NCBI GenBank assembly: GCA_900472625.1
Contig: UCIT01000035.1
Location: 24,942-88,941 of the forward strand
Length of the DNA: 64,000 bases
Direction: 5' to 3'
DNA from: Hyphomicrobiales bacterium
GTDB lineage: Bacteria; Pseudomonadota; Alphaproteobacteria; Rhizobiales; Rhizobiaceae
The notes under the pieces were generated by a model. That model saw only the letters and a list, made by a program, of their open reading frames with translations, was not told where the DNA came from and did no database searches. The position numbers and the translations under genes are program-made. Within the stretch, counting starts at the first letter, position 1. The number at the start of each line of letters is the position of its first letter. Positions 53,898 through 62,792 of the stretch are shown piece after piece.

Positions 53898-54899
53898 TCA
53901 CACCAACGGCACGTCGAACACCTCGCCGGCCCTCAGTGGCCGGAAGCGCTCCGGCGACACGCCATGCGCCCGCAATGCCACCTCCAATGCCGTCACCGGC
54001 GCGTCCATCGCCTCGTCGGTGAGCTGGAACGTCGCGAAGTGGTGGCCGGCGACGTAGGCGGCGTTGGCGAGCTGCATGCCGCGTACCGCCTCGTCGGGGT
54101 TCTGGTGCTGGCCGATCATGAACCAGCGCGGTTCGTAGGCGCCGAAGGGCAGGACGGCGAGCCTGAAGCCACCGTGCTTTTCGGCCGCCGCCCGGTAGTT
54201 GATGCCGTCGTGAAAGCCGGTGTCGCCGACATGGTAGATCTTGCCTGATGGCGTCGAGACCACGAAGGCGGCCCACAGCGCCATGCTGCGGTCACCGGTG
54301 CCGCGCGCCGACCAGTGATGCGCCGGCTCGGCGTCGATGGCGATGTCGTCGGTGATCGCGATGCGAGTGCCCCAGTCGAGCGTGCTGATGCGGGCGTCGG
54401 GGACGGCGCGGCGGATCATCGTGTCGTTGCCGAGGGGGGTGACGAAATGCGGCTTGTGGGCCGCCTGCAGCCGCTTCAGCGTGGCGATGTCGAGATGGTC
54501 GTAGTGATTGTGCGAGACGAGCACGAGATCGATCTCGGGCAGATCCTCGAAGCGGATGCCGGGTGGCGTCACCCGTTTCGGCCCGGCGAAGGAGAACGGG
54601 CTGACGCGGTCGGACCAGACGGGATCGGTCAGGATGTTGAGCCCCGCCACCTGCACCAGCATCGAGGCGTGGCCGACCATGGTCACCCTGAGGTCATCGC
54701 CCGACAGGCGCGGCGCAGGCTTGGCCGGCGGAAACGGGCTCGGCACCTCCTTCTGCCAGCGCTGACGCTCGCCGTTGAACTGCCAGCGCAGAAGCGCCCG
54801 CAAGCCGAGGGGTTCGATGCCATTGGGGTTGAAGAAGCGGGTGCCGTCGAAATGGTCGGTGATCGGGCCTTGGTAATAGGGGTTCTTGGCGTTTGCCAT
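53898..54899 (-). CDS. MBL-fold metallo-hydrolase (NAPE-PLD/UlaG-like)
   Basis: A 333-residue metallo-beta-lactamase-fold protein with the zinc motif SHNHYDHLD, then GHASMLVQVAGLNILTDPVW near the N-terminus and IYHVGDTGF. It resembles N-acylphosphatidylethanolamine phospholipase D-like and RomA-type hydrolases. The substrate is unknown; no partner gene lies beside it. Confidence 0.88.
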   Translation of the reverse strand: MANAKNPYYQGPITDHFDGTRFFNPNGIEPLGLRALLRWQFNGERQRWQKEVPSPFPPAKPAPRLSGDDLRVTMVGHASMLVQVAGLNILTDPVWSDRVSPFSFAGPKRVTPPGIRFEDLPEIDLVLVSHNHYDHLDIATLKRLQAAHKPHFVTPLGNDTMIRRAVPDARISTLDWGTRIAITDDIAIDAEPAHHWSARGTGDRSMALWAAFVVSTPSGKIYHVGDTGFHDGINYRAAAEKHGGFRLAVLPFGAYEPRWFMIGQHQNPDEAVRGMQLANAAYVAGHHFATFQLTDEAMDAPVTALEVALRAHGVSPERFRPLRAGEVFDVPLV

Positions 54900-55202
54900 G
54901 CGGTAGGGGCCTTGCTTGATGGGAACTGCATTTGGGTCGCGCGATCGGCTTTTGAAAGGCCGGAGCGGCTTATTTCCCGTGTTTGCCTTGACTCACCGGC
55001 CATTTTCCTGTTTACCGCCGCTCAATCTGCGACGAGCTTCAAGACTCGAGCCACCGACCGGGACCCGCACAGGTATAAACTGATCCCGGAGGTCCACACC
55101 CGACAGCGCGATGCGCCCTCGGGTGCTTTTTGGCTATGCGTCTTGTTTTCGTCAAGGAAAAGCACGAGGTTTCCGTTATCCCGGAAACACAAGGAAGAGC
55201 CG
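54900..55202 (+). promoter_or_regulatory. Structured leader of ffh with terminator-like hairpin
   Basis: A CTTGAC -35 (54987-54992) with a weak TTTACC -10 (55011-55016) would start a transcript near 55023. The transcript then folds CCGGGA with TCCCGG (55058-55089). A 7-bp stem CACCCGA/TCGGGTG follows, with CTTTTT directly after (55097-55131). A last hairpin GTTTCCG/CGGAAAC (55169-55188) lies just before the ribosome site. The second stem could end a ~109-nt small RNA or attenuate ffh. Confidence 0.45.
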
Positions 55203-56774
55203 ATGTTTGAAAACCTCCAGGACCGTCTTGGTGCCATTCTGAATGGACTGACAGGCCGTGGCGCGCTTTCGGAAGCTGATGTTTCCGCGGCGCTGCGCGA
55301 GGTTCGCCGTGCGCTGCTGGAGGCCGACGTCGCGCTCGACGTGGTGCGCGCCTTCACCGATCGCGTTCGCGACAAGGCCGTCGGCGCCGAGATCCTGAAG
55401 TCGATCAAGCCCGGCCAGATGGTCGTCAAGATCGTCCACGACGAGCTGATCGAGATGCTCGGCGGCGAGGGCGTGGGCGTCGACCTGCACGCAGCAGCCC
55501 CCGTCGTCATCATGATGGTCGGTCTGCAGGGCTCGGGCAAGACCACGACATCCGCCAAGATCGCCCACCGCCTGACGACGCGCGACAAGAAGAAGGTGCT
55601 GATGGCATCGCTCGACACGCGCCGTCCGGCCGCGCAGGAGCAGTTGCGCCAGCTGGGCGTCCAGGCGAGCATCGATACGCTGCCCGTGATCGCAGGCCAG
55701 TCGCCGACCGATATCGCCGCGCGCGCCGTGCAGGCAGCGAAGCTCGGCGGGCATGACGTCGTCATCCTCGACACCGCCGGCCGCACGCATATCGACGAAC
55801 CCTTGATGGTCGAAATGGCCGACATCAAGAAGAAGTCGAACCCGCATGAAATTCTGCTGGTCGCGGATTCGCTGACCGGTCAGGACGCCGTCAACCTTGC
55901 CCGCAACTTCGACGAACGCGTCGGAATCACCGGCCTCGTGCTGACCCGCATGGACGGCGACGGCCGCGGTGGCGCAGCGCTGTCGATGCGCGCCGTCACC
56001 GGCAAGCCGATCAAGCTGATCGGTGTCGGCGAGCGCATGGGCGAGCTCGAGGAATTCCATCCCCGCCGTATCGCCGACCGCATTCTCGGCATGGGCGACA
56101 TCGTCAGCCTCGTCGAGCGTGCCGCCGAAAACATCGACGCCGAAAAGGCGGCTGCCATGGCCGCCAAGATGGCCAAGGGCAAGTTCGACCTCAACGACCT
56201 CGCCGACCAGCTGCGCCAGATGCAGAAGATGGGCGGCATGGGCGGCATCATGTCGATGATGCCCGGCATGTCCGGCATGAAGGACAAGATGGCGTCTGCC
56301 GGCCTCAACGACAGCCTGTTCGGCCGCCAGCTCGCCATCATCGGCTCGATGACCAAGGCCGAGCGCGCCAATCCAGACATGCTCAAGCATTCCCGCAAGA
56401 AGCGCATCGCCGCCGGCTCCGGCACCGATGCCTCCGACATCAACAAGCTTCTGAAGATGCACCGGCAGATGGCCGACATGATGAAGATGATGGGCGGCAA
56501 GGGCAAAGGCGGCATGATGAAGCAGATGATGGGCGGCCTGGCCGGCAAGATGGGTCTCGGTGGCCTTGGCGGCGGCATGGGTGGCATGCCCGATCTGTCG
56601 AACATCGATCCGAAGCAGCTCGAAGCCCTGCAGAAGCAGGCGGAAGCCGCCGGCCTCGGCAAGCCCGGTGGCGGCATGCCCGGTCTCGGCGGTCTCCCCG
56701 GTCTGGGCGGCGCCAAGCTGCCGGGCCTCGGCGGTGGTTTCCCCGGCCTTCCCGGCCTGCCCAAGAAGAAGTGA
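55203..56774 (+). CDS. ffh: Signal recognition particle protein Ffh
   Basis: A 523-residue SRP54. The N domain starts MFENLQDRLGAILNGLTGRG. The GTPase domain has GLQGSGKTTTSAK, DTAGRTHID and TRMDGDGRGG. The methionine-rich M domain follows. The tail (~80 residues) is a Gly/Met/Pro-rich repeat ending in LPKKK, longer than in E. coli (453 residues). It delivers nascent membrane proteins to FtsY, whose gene lies at the end of this window. Upstream in-frame codons to 54315 are chance. Confidence 0.96.
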   Translation: MFENLQDRLGAILNGLTGRGALSEADVSAALREVRRALLEADVALDVVRAFTDRVRDKAVGAEILKSIKPGQMVVKIVHDELIEMLGGEGVGVDLHAAAPVVIMMVGLQGSGKTTTSAKIAHRLTTRDKKKVLMASLDTRRPAAQEQLRQLGVQASIDTLPVIAGQSPTDIAARAVQAAKLGGHDVVILDTAGRTHIDEPLMVEMADIKKKSNPHEILLVADSLTGQDAVNLARNFDERVGITGLVLTRMDGDGRGGAALSMRAVTGKPIKLIGVGERMGELEEFHPRRIADRILGMGDIVSLVERAAENIDAEKAAAMAAKMAKGKFDLNDLADQLRQMQKMGGMGGIMSMMPGMSGMKDKMASAGLNDSLFGRQLAIIGSMTKAERANPDMLKHSRKKRIAAGSGTDASDINKLLKMHRQMADMMKMMGGKGKGGMMKQMMGGLAGKMGLGGLGGGMGGMPDLSNIDPKQLEALQKQAEAAGLGKPGGGMPGLGGLPGLGGAKLPGLGGGFPGLPGLPKKK

Positions 56775-56790
56775 AAGGGTCGCGTAGAAG

Positions 56791-57111
56791 ATGATTGATC
56801 CTGAAATCAAAGCCCAGCTTTTGAGCTACCGCCAGTCGATCGACAATATCGACGCGGCGCTGGTGCATATCCTGGCCGAACGGTTCCGCTGCACCAAAGA
56901 GGTCGGCGTTCTCAAGGCCAAGTACAAGTTGCCGCCGGCCGATCCGGCGCGCGAGGAATACCAGATCGAACGCCTCCGCCACCTGGCGCGGGATGCCAAT
57001 CTGGATCCGGATTTCGCCGAGAAGTTCCTGAACTTCGTCATCAAGGAAGTCATCCGGCACCATGAGCAGATCGCAGCGGATCACGCCGAACAGGGCGCCG
57101 TCGCAAAGTAA
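56791..57111 (+). CDS. Chorismate mutase (AroQ class)
   Basis: A 106-residue all-helical chorismate mutase. It has YRQSIDNIDAALVHILAERFRCTKEVGVLKA with the catalytic Arg and Lys residues, then REEYQIERLRHLA. It makes prephenate for phenylalanine and tyrosine. It starts 16 bases after ffh and lies before rpsP, an arrangement found in Rhizobiales. Confidence 0.92.
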   Translation: MIDPEIKAQLLSYRQSIDNIDAALVHILAERFRCTKEVGVLKAKYKLPPADPAREEYQIERLRHLARDANLDPDFAEKFLNFVIKEVIRHHEQIAADHAEQGAVAK

Positions 57112-57170
57112 CCAACGCCGCCGAAAAGCGGCGCAGAAACATCAACAGACACATCCAAGGAGTTAACAAC

Positions 57171-57539
57171 ATGGCACTGAAAATTCGTCTCGCCCGCGGT
57201 GGTTCCAAGAAGCGCCCTTACTACCACGTCGTTCTCGCTGACGCCCGTTCGCCACGCGACGGCCGCTTCCTCGAGAACCTCGGTTCGTGGAACCCGATGC
57301 TGGCCAAGGACAACGAAGCCCGCGTCAAGCTCGACGCCGACCGCATCAAGCATTGGCTCGACCAGGGCGCACAGCCGACCGACCGCGTTCTGCGCTTCCT
57401 CAACGAAGCCGGCATCGCAAAGCGTGAAGCCAAGAACAACCCTGAGAAGGCAAAGCCAGGCAAGCGCGCTCAGGAGCGTGCCGCTGAAAAGGCTCAGAAG
57501 GTTGCCGACGCTGCCGAAGCTGCTGCTTCCGTAGAATAA
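57171..57539 (+). CDS. rpsP: 30S ribosomal protein S16
   Basis: A 122-residue S16, beginning MALKIRLARGGSKKRPYYHVV. The E. coli protein has 82 residues; the extra ~40 C-terminal residues are Lys/Ala/Glu-rich. AAGGAG lies eight bases before the ATG. Confidence 0.97.
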   Translation: MALKIRLARGGSKKRPYYHVVLADARSPRDGRFLENLGSWNPMLAKDNEARVKLDADRIKHWLDQGAQPTDRVLRFLNEAGIAKREAKNNPEKAKPGKRAQERAAEKAQKVADAAEAAASVE

Positions 57540-57563
57540 TCGAAGGCTTCGGCCTTGATCGAA

Positions 57564-57598
57564 CGGGCGGCATGGAAACATGCCGCCCGTTTTCGTTT
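57564..57598 (+). terminator. Terminator after rpsP
   Basis: A perfect 11-bp stem (CGGGCGGCATG with CATGCCGCCCG), 4-nt loop GAAA, followed by TTTTCGTTT. It separates rpsP from rimM and may be partial. Confidence 0.88.
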
Positions 57599-57656
57599 CC
57601 ATTCCCGTCCACTTCGGTTATGAGAAACCAAACGCGGGCTTCAGACTAGGGATGCC

Positions 57657-58226
57657 ATGACAAAGCTAGACAATCCGGTGCTGATGGCAACGATCGGCGG
57701 GGCGCAGGGACTGCGCGGCGAAGTGCGCGCCAAGTCCTACAGCGCCGATCCGACGGCACTCGGCGATTACGGCCACCTGCACAGCATGGATGGCCGCAGC
57801 TTCGAAGTGCTCGAAATCCGCGAGATGAAGAATGTCGTGGTCATCCGCTTTCGTGGCATCAACGACCGCAACGCCGCCGAGGCGCTGAACGGGCTGGAGC
57901 TCTATATCGACCGCGACAATCTGCCGGATGACGAGCTCGACGAAGACGAGTTCTTCTATGCCGACCTCGAGGGCCTGGAGGCGCTCGACGATCAGGGCGT
58001 CAGCTACGGCACCGTCACCGGCGTGTTCGATTTCGGCGCAGGCGACCTGCTCGAGCTCAAGGGCCCGGGCAAGCGTCCGGTGCTGATCCCGTTTTCCGAG
58101 GCCTCGGTGCTGGAGATCGATCTCGAAGCCGGCAAGATCACCATCGACCCGCGCGCCGCCGGCCTCGTCGACGATCCCGACGAAGGCCCGTCGTTCACGC
58201 CAGACAAGCCGAAGAAGAACAAGTGA
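57657..58226 (+). CDS. rimM: Ribosome maturation factor RimM
   Basis: A 189-residue RimM with the N-terminal barrel (LMATIGGAQGLRGEVRAKSY) and the PRC-barrel C-terminal domain (FFYADLEGLEALDDQG, LIPFSEASVLEIDLEAGKITID). It aids 30S head assembly and binds S19. The stop overlaps the trmD GTG start (GTGA). Confidence 0.95.
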   Translation: MTKLDNPVLMATIGGAQGLRGEVRAKSYSADPTALGDYGHLHSMDGRSFEVLEIREMKNVVVIRFRGINDRNAAEALNGLELYIDRDNLPDDELDEDEFFYADLEGLEALDDQGVSYGTVTGVFDFGAGDLLELKGPGKRPVLIPFSEASVLEIDLEAGKITIDPRAAGLVDDPDEGPSFTPDKPKKNK

Positions 58227-58915
58227 GCGACAAACCCGCCTTCCGGGCGACCGTGCTCACCCTCTACCCGGAAATGTTTCCCGGCCATCTCGGCTATTCG
58301 CTGGCCGGCAAGGCGATGGAGCGCGGCCAGTGGGCGCTTGACGCCGTACAGATTCGCGATTTCGCCACCGACAAGCACCGCACCGTTGACGACACGCCCG
58401 CCGGCGGCGGCGCCGGCATGGTCCTGAAGCCGGATGTGCTGGCGCGTGCCATCGACACCGTCTCCGACAACGATACCCGCCCACGCCTGCTGATGAGCCC
58501 GCGCGGCAAGCCGCTGACCCAGAAGCGCGTGCGCGAGCTGGCGGCCGGCGAGGGCGTCATCATCGTCTGCGGCCGCTTCGAGGGCGTCGACCAGCGGGTG
58601 ATCGATGGCCGCGAGTTGGAAGAGGTATCGATCGGCGACTACGTGCTCTCAGGCGGCGAACCGGCGGCGCTGACCGTGCTCGACGCGATCGTCCGCATCC
58701 TTCCCGGCGTCATGGGCAACGATCTCTCGGGTCTCCACGAAAGCTTCGAGGGCGGCCTGCTGGAGCACCCGCACTACACCCGCCCGCAGGAATGGGAGGG
58801 CCGCGACATCCCCGCCGTGCTGACCTCGGGCAACCACGGCGCCATCGACAAGTGGCGGCGCGAGCAGGCGGTGAAGCTGACGCGGGAGCGGCGGCCGGAT
58901 CTGCTGGAGGAGTAG
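58223..58915 (+). CDS. trmD: tRNA (guanine-N1)-methyltransferase
   Basis: A 230-residue SPOUT methyltransferase. The knot contains LLMSPRGKPLTQKRVRELA, CGRFEGVDQRVID and the SIGDYVLSGGEPAAL loop. It methylates G37 of tRNAs. The start codon is GTG, overlapping the rimM stop. Confidence 0.95.
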   Translation: MSDKPAFRATVLTLYPEMFPGHLGYSLAGKAMERGQWALDAVQIRDFATDKHRTVDDTPAGGGAGMVLKPDVLARAIDTVSDNDTRPRLLMSPRGKPLTQKRVRELAAGEGVIIVCGRFEGVDQRVIDGRELEEVSIGDYVLSGGEPAALTVLDAIVRILPGVMGNDLSGLHESFEGGLLEHPHYTRPQEWEGRDIPAVLTSGNHGAIDKWRREQAVKLTRERRPDLLEE

Positions 58916-58949
58916 AGTTAGGGCCATTGCCCCCGGCTGGGCTTCCGCG

Positions 58950-59412
58950 CCTTCCCCAGGACAAGGCGATCGCCGAGATGCGACGTGTGGTGCGGCCGGG
59001 CGGAGGCGTCGCCGCCGCCGTGTGGGACCATATGGGCGGTATGCCCGGCATGCGGATGCTGCTGGATACCGCCGCCGTTCTCGACGAAAACAGCCGCGAC
59101 TTCCGGCGTGACTACTGCTTCCGTCCGATGACGGCGCCGGACGAGATGAAGAACAGCTTCATCGCCCAGGGGCTTGAACACGTCGAGCAGAGCTCGTTGC
59201 TGATCCGCATGGACTACCAGTCCTTCGAGGATTACTGGATGCCGTTCACGGGTGGAGACGGGCCGCTTGGTCAGTATGTCGCCGGTCTTGAGTCGGGGCT
59301 GCGTGAGCGGCTGAAATCGTCAGTACGGGCCGCCTACGAGGCCGGAAGGCAGGACGGGCCAAGGTCCTTTGCCTCGGTCGCCTGGGCCTGCCGCGGCGTC
59401 GTGCCCGGCTGA
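58950..59412 (+). pseudogene. Remnant of a SAM-dependent methyltransferase
   Basis: The frame starts abruptly inside a class I methyltransferase at QDKAIAEMRRVVRPGGGVAAAVWD and runs about 150 residues to a stop. It includes LLIRMDYQSFEDYWMPF near the C-terminal part of such enzymes. The AdoMet-binding N-terminal half is missing and there is no good start. It lies 34 bases past trmD, between trmD and rplS, and looks like the tail of a decayed gene. About 280 bases after it hold only the rplS leader. Confidence 0.7.
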
Positions 59413-59690
59413 CATGGCGGTCCATGCGCTCTGCCAAGCTTGCGATCGGTGCTAACAACCGCGCACCGCCGGCCCAAAACCGCGCCGTTGGGCAGAAATA
59501 TCGCGCCCGAGGGATGACAAGCCGGCCTGACTGGTGTAGTAGCGCACGCGGAAATGGGGTTATCCCTGTCTACCAGCAACAAAGAATGGCGAACCCGCTC
59601 CCGTCCGTAAAGGGCTAAATCCGGAGGTCATGGACCAAAGGAGAAGTGTCGAGCGCTCTGGCTGTTTCAGAAGAACCAAGGGTTAAGACA

Positions 59691-60239
59691 ATGAACATCA
59701 TTCAGCAGCTTGAGGCCGAACAGGTCGCCAAGATCGAAGCCAAGCGCACGCTTCCAGAATTCTCCCCGGGCGACACCGTCCGCGTCAACGTGAAGGTCAC
59801 GGAAGGCACCCGTACCCGCGTACAGGCCTACGAAGGCGTTTGCATCGCTCGCTCCGGCGGCGGTCTGCAGGAAAACTTCACGGTCCGCAAGATCTCCTAC
59901 GGCGAAGGCGTCGAGCGTCTGTTCCCGATCTACTCGCCGGCCATCGAAAGCGTCGAAGTCGTTCGCCGCGGTAAGGTCCGTCGCGCCAAGCTGTACTACC
60001 TGCGCGATCGTCGCGGCAAGTCGGCCCGTATCGTCGAAGACACCGGCACCCGCGCCCGCAAGCTCAACGACGCCGAGCGCGCCGCTCTTGCCCAGGAAAA
60101 GGCACGTCTGGAGGCCGAAAAGGTCGCAGCAGCTCAGGCGCTGGCAGCCGAAAAGGCAGCACAGGAAGCCGCAGAAGCCAAGGCTGCTGCAGAAGCAGCC
60201 GCCGCTGCTGCAGCTGCAGCCGAGCCGGCAGCAGAATAA
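59691..60239 (+). CDS. rplS: 50S ribosomal protein L19 with long C-terminal extension
   Basis: A 182-residue L19, beginning MNIIQQLEAEQVAKI, with the core ending near residue 125. The last ~60 residues are Ala/Glu/Lys-rich and predicted helical. The E. coli protein has 115 residues. The start at 59691 has AAGG upstream. Confidence 0.96.
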   Translation: MNIIQQLEAEQVAKIEAKRTLPEFSPGDTVRVNVKVTEGTRTRVQAYEGVCIARSGGGLQENFTVRKISYGEGVERLFPIYSPAIESVEVVRRGKVRRAKLYYLRDRRGKSARIVEDTGTRARKLNDAERAALAQEKARLEAEKVAAAQALAAEKAAQEAAEAKAAAEAAAAAAAAAEPAAE

Positions 60240-60263
60240 GTTTCGATCCGCATGGATTGACGG

Positions 60264-60294
60264 AAAAGGCGACCTTCGGGTCGCCTTTTTTGTT
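60264..60294 (+). terminator. Terminator after rplS
   Basis: AAGGCGACC and GGTCGCCTT arms, TTCG tetraloop, followed by TTTTTGTTTT. Confidence 0.92.
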
Positions 60295-60331
60295 TTGGGT
60301 GAGTTCCGTCTGGGGCCTACCGCTCCAGCCT

Positions 60332-60688
60332 CTACGCCAAGGCAACAGCCGGTCGCACGGTATAGAGACCGCCTGACGGCAATGGTAGCAGCAGTCCAAA
60401 ACATAGAAACATCACGGCGCCGCTGACGAGCCGCAACCAGACATTTCCGCCTGAGCGCGTGAATGGAGCGGCGTTGAGAATTTCCCGGGCAATCTGTGCC
60501 TGCGCTACCGGAACCCTGAGCTCGACCCCGCCGAGTGCCGTCACATGGTGCCAAGCGACCGACGCGTGCTGAAGGCCGTGCGGCAGCACACGAATGCCGG
60601 CGGCTTGCAGAATGCTTACCGCTGTTGCTGCCTCCGCCGGTCCATAGGCCCAGCCGGCGGTCGCAAAGTCGGATCGTGGCGACGTCAT
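60332..60688 (-). CDS. Small DUF2007-like protein with C-terminal membrane segment
   Basis: A 118-residue hypothetical protein. The first ~80 residues (PAEAATAVSILQAAGIRVLPHG and LGGVELRVPVAQAQIAREILNA) resemble the ferredoxin-like DUF2007 domain. A hydrophobic segment (RLVSGAVMFLCFGLLLPL) ends it. Function is unknown. Confidence 0.6.
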   Translation of the reverse strand: MTSPRSDFATAGWAYGPAEAATAVSILQAAGIRVLPHGLQHASVAWHHVTALGGVELRVPVAQAQIAREILNAAPFTRSGGNVWLRLVSGAVMFLCFGLLLPLPSGGLYTVRPAVALA

Positions 60689-60775
60689 GAAGGCTCCGCG
60701 CTGGTTCCAGTTCAGGACACAATACGAGTGTCTGGTTAAGAATGCGCGCCTATCGTGTATCGACTTTTAACGTCC

Positions 60776-61219
60776 CTATCCCTCGATTTCCGGCTCCACC
60801 AGCCGCGCGAGATTGTGCAACGATTCCTGCCAGCCGAGATAGCAGGCTTCCGGCGGGATGAGGTCGGGGATGCCGGACTGGACGATGTCGATTTCGGTGC
60901 CGACGGAGACCTTCTTCAGCACCACGGTGACCTCCATCTCGCCCGGCAGGTTGGGGTCGTCGAAGCGGTCGACGTAGCGCAGGCGCTCGCTGTCCACGAG
61001 TTCGAGATATTCGCCGCCGAAGGCGTGGCTGTTGTCTGTTGTGAAGTTACGGAACGACATCCTGAAGGTGCCGCCGACCGTGGGCTCGAAATGATGCACG
61101 GTGCAGGCAAAGCCGTTCGGCGGCAGCCATTTGGCGATGGCGTCGGCCTCGAGGAAGGCGCGGTAGACCTTCTTCGGCGTGGTGGCGAGAACGCGGTGCA
61201 GGCGTATGGTGCTCGGCAT
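60776..61219 (-). CDS. SRPBCC (AHSA1-like) domain protein
   Basis: A 147-residue START/AHA1-like protein, with TIRLHRVLATTPKKVYRAFLEADAIAKWLPP and a final LGWQESLHNLARLVE. It likely binds a small hydrophobic ligand. The start at 61219 has GGGAGGA at a good distance. Confidence 0.85.
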   Translation of the reverse strand: MPSTIRLHRVLATTPKKVYRAFLEADAIAKWLPPNGFACTVHHFEPTVGGTFRMSFRNFTTDNSHAFGGEYLELVDSERLRYVDRFDDPNLPGEMEVTVVLKKVSVGTEIDIVQSGIPDLIPPEACYLGWQESLHNLARLVEPEIEG

Positions 61220-61413
61220 GATCTTGATCCTCCCAATCGATGAAACCGGCGAAACCCCCCGGCGAAAACCCAAGGACGGATTTTGTGGCGCCGATCCGAC
61301 ATCCGATCGGCGTTTTGTTCAAGGGGAATCATGCCTGACGTCGGAGGGACGCGACAGCGTTGGCGCAGGCGTGGTGTGGCGCCGTCTCGTTCAGTTCGCC
61401 TGCAATGGCGCGC

Positions 61414-62001
61414 TCAGAGACCGCCCTGCCAGGTCTTCACCGCCTCCAGCGGCCAGACCAGCATCAGCACGTTGAGCGTCAGGTTGTCGCGGATCATGTA
61501 GCCGGTGAAGAGCTCGAAGAAGATGGCGATCGCCACCGTCAGGGCCACCGGGGCGCGGGATGCGAAGAAGAAGCCCAGCACCATGAACACCGTGTCCATC
61601 GCCGAATTCAGGATGCTGTCGCCGTAATAGTCGAGCGAGATCGTCGCCGTGCGGTAGCGGTCGATGATGAGCGGCGAGTTCTCCAGCAGCTCCCACCCGG
61701 ATTCGATCACCAGCGCCAGCAGCAGCCGTATCGCGATCGGCTTGCCGCGCAGCAGGAGATGCGCCAGCCCGTAGAAGATGAAGCCGTGGATGATGTGCGA
61801 GGGCGTATACCAGTCGGACAGGTGCTGCGAGTTACCGGCGGAATTGACCGTTCCCTCCCACAGCTTGACGTAGCCGCAGGTGCAGATCGGCGTGCGACCC
61901 ATCAGGTATTCGGCGACGATCTGGGCGACCAGCACCGCCAGGCATGCCGCGAACCAGAAGGCCTGGTGTCTGGATCTGTCCGTCGTCGCCAGCGCCGTCA
62001 C
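61414..62001 (-). CDS. DUF2585 membrane protein
   Basis: A 195-residue protein with about five hydrophobic segments. It has the family blocks RTPICTCGYVKLWEG and HLSDWYTPSHIIHGFIFYG, where Cys, His and Asp residues may bind a metal. It starts with GTG, overlapping the yciB stop (GTGA). Confidence 0.85.
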   Translation of the reverse strand: MTALATTDRSRHQAFWFAACLAVLVAQIVAEYLMGRTPICTCGYVKLWEGTVNSAGNSQHLSDWYTPSHIIHGFIFYGLAHLLLRGKPIAIRLLLALVIESGWELLENSPLIIDRYRTATISLDYYGDSILNSAMDTVFMVLGFFFASRAPVALTVAIAIFFELFTGYMIRDNLTLNVLMLVWPLEAVKTWQGGL

Positions 62002-62657
62002 TTGTTGACCTTCCCCTCGCCAGTCTCTCCCTCGGGCGCTACCGTGTGCTTCATGATCAGCGGCATCTGCGCCAGCGTGAACAGGATGGTGATCGGCATG
62101 GTGCCCCAGACCTTGAAGGCGACCCAGGTGTCGTCGGTGAAGTTGCGCCAGACGATCTCGTTGAGCACGGCGAGAAACAGGAAGAAGACGCCCCAGCGAA
62201 CGGTCAGCTTGCGCCAGCCTTCGGCGTCGAGCTGGAAGGCGGCGTTGAAGACGTAGCCGAGCAGCGACTTGCCGAACAGCAGGCCGCCGAGCAGCGTGAA
62301 GCCGAACAGCGCGTTGATGATGGTGGGCTTCATCTTGATGAAGGTTTCGTCCTGCAGGTAGATCGACAGCGAACCGAACACCAGCACGACGATGCCGGAG
62401 ACGAAGGGCATGATCGGCAGGTGGCGCAGCACGATTTTCGATATCACCAGCGAGATGATCGTCGCGGCCATGAACAGCGCGGTTGCCACGAACAGCGGCC
62501 CGCCCAGCGCCGCCAGCGCCGGAAACTTCTCGACCAGCCAGGGGCCGCGCAGATTGGCGAAGAAGAAGATCATCAGCGGCCCGAGTTCCAAGCCCAGCTT
62601 CAGCATCGGATTTTGCTTGTCGGCAGCCGACGGGGTGGTGTCACTCTCGGTGGTCAT
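61998..62657 (-). CDS. yciB: Septation protein A/YciB-like inner membrane protein
   Basis: A 219-residue YciB (IspZ) protein with six predicted helices and the family segments LELGPLMIFFFAN, TFIKMKPTIINALFG and WGVFFLFLAVLNEIVWRNF. YciB takes part in cell-envelope synthesis and division. The ATG at 62657 was chosen over one at 62705. It lies between ftsY and the DUF2585 gene on the same strand. Confidence 0.93.
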   Translation of the reverse strand: MTTESDTTPSAADKQNPMLKLGLELGPLMIFFFANLRGPWLVEKFPALAALGGPLFVATALFMAATIISLVISKIVLRHLPIMPFVSGIVVLVFGSLSIYLQDETFIKMKPTIINALFGFTLLGGLLFGKSLLGYVFNAAFQLDAEGWRKLTVRWGVFFLFLAVLNEIVWRNFTDDTWVAFKVWGTMPITILFTLAQMPLIMKHTVAPEGETGEGKVNK

Positions 62658-62792
62658 ACGCTCTCTGATCCGTTCCCAGAGCGCCGTGCGTCCGTTCGGA
62701 CGCAAAAGAGGCGCTCTCTCTCTAAATTACGCGGCGACGCTTGCGCGCGCTTGCGGGCATATCTGTGGCATCAATCGCGGTGGTCGGCAATA

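Noticed and set aside
55023..55131. SRP 4.5S RNA gene upstream of ffh
   Set aside because: Size and position are suggestive, but the conserved SRP apical loop sequence is not present.
54315..55202. N-terminal extension of ffh
   Set aside because: It runs antisense through the metallo-hydrolase gene, and MFENLQDRLG at 55203 is the canonical Ffh start.
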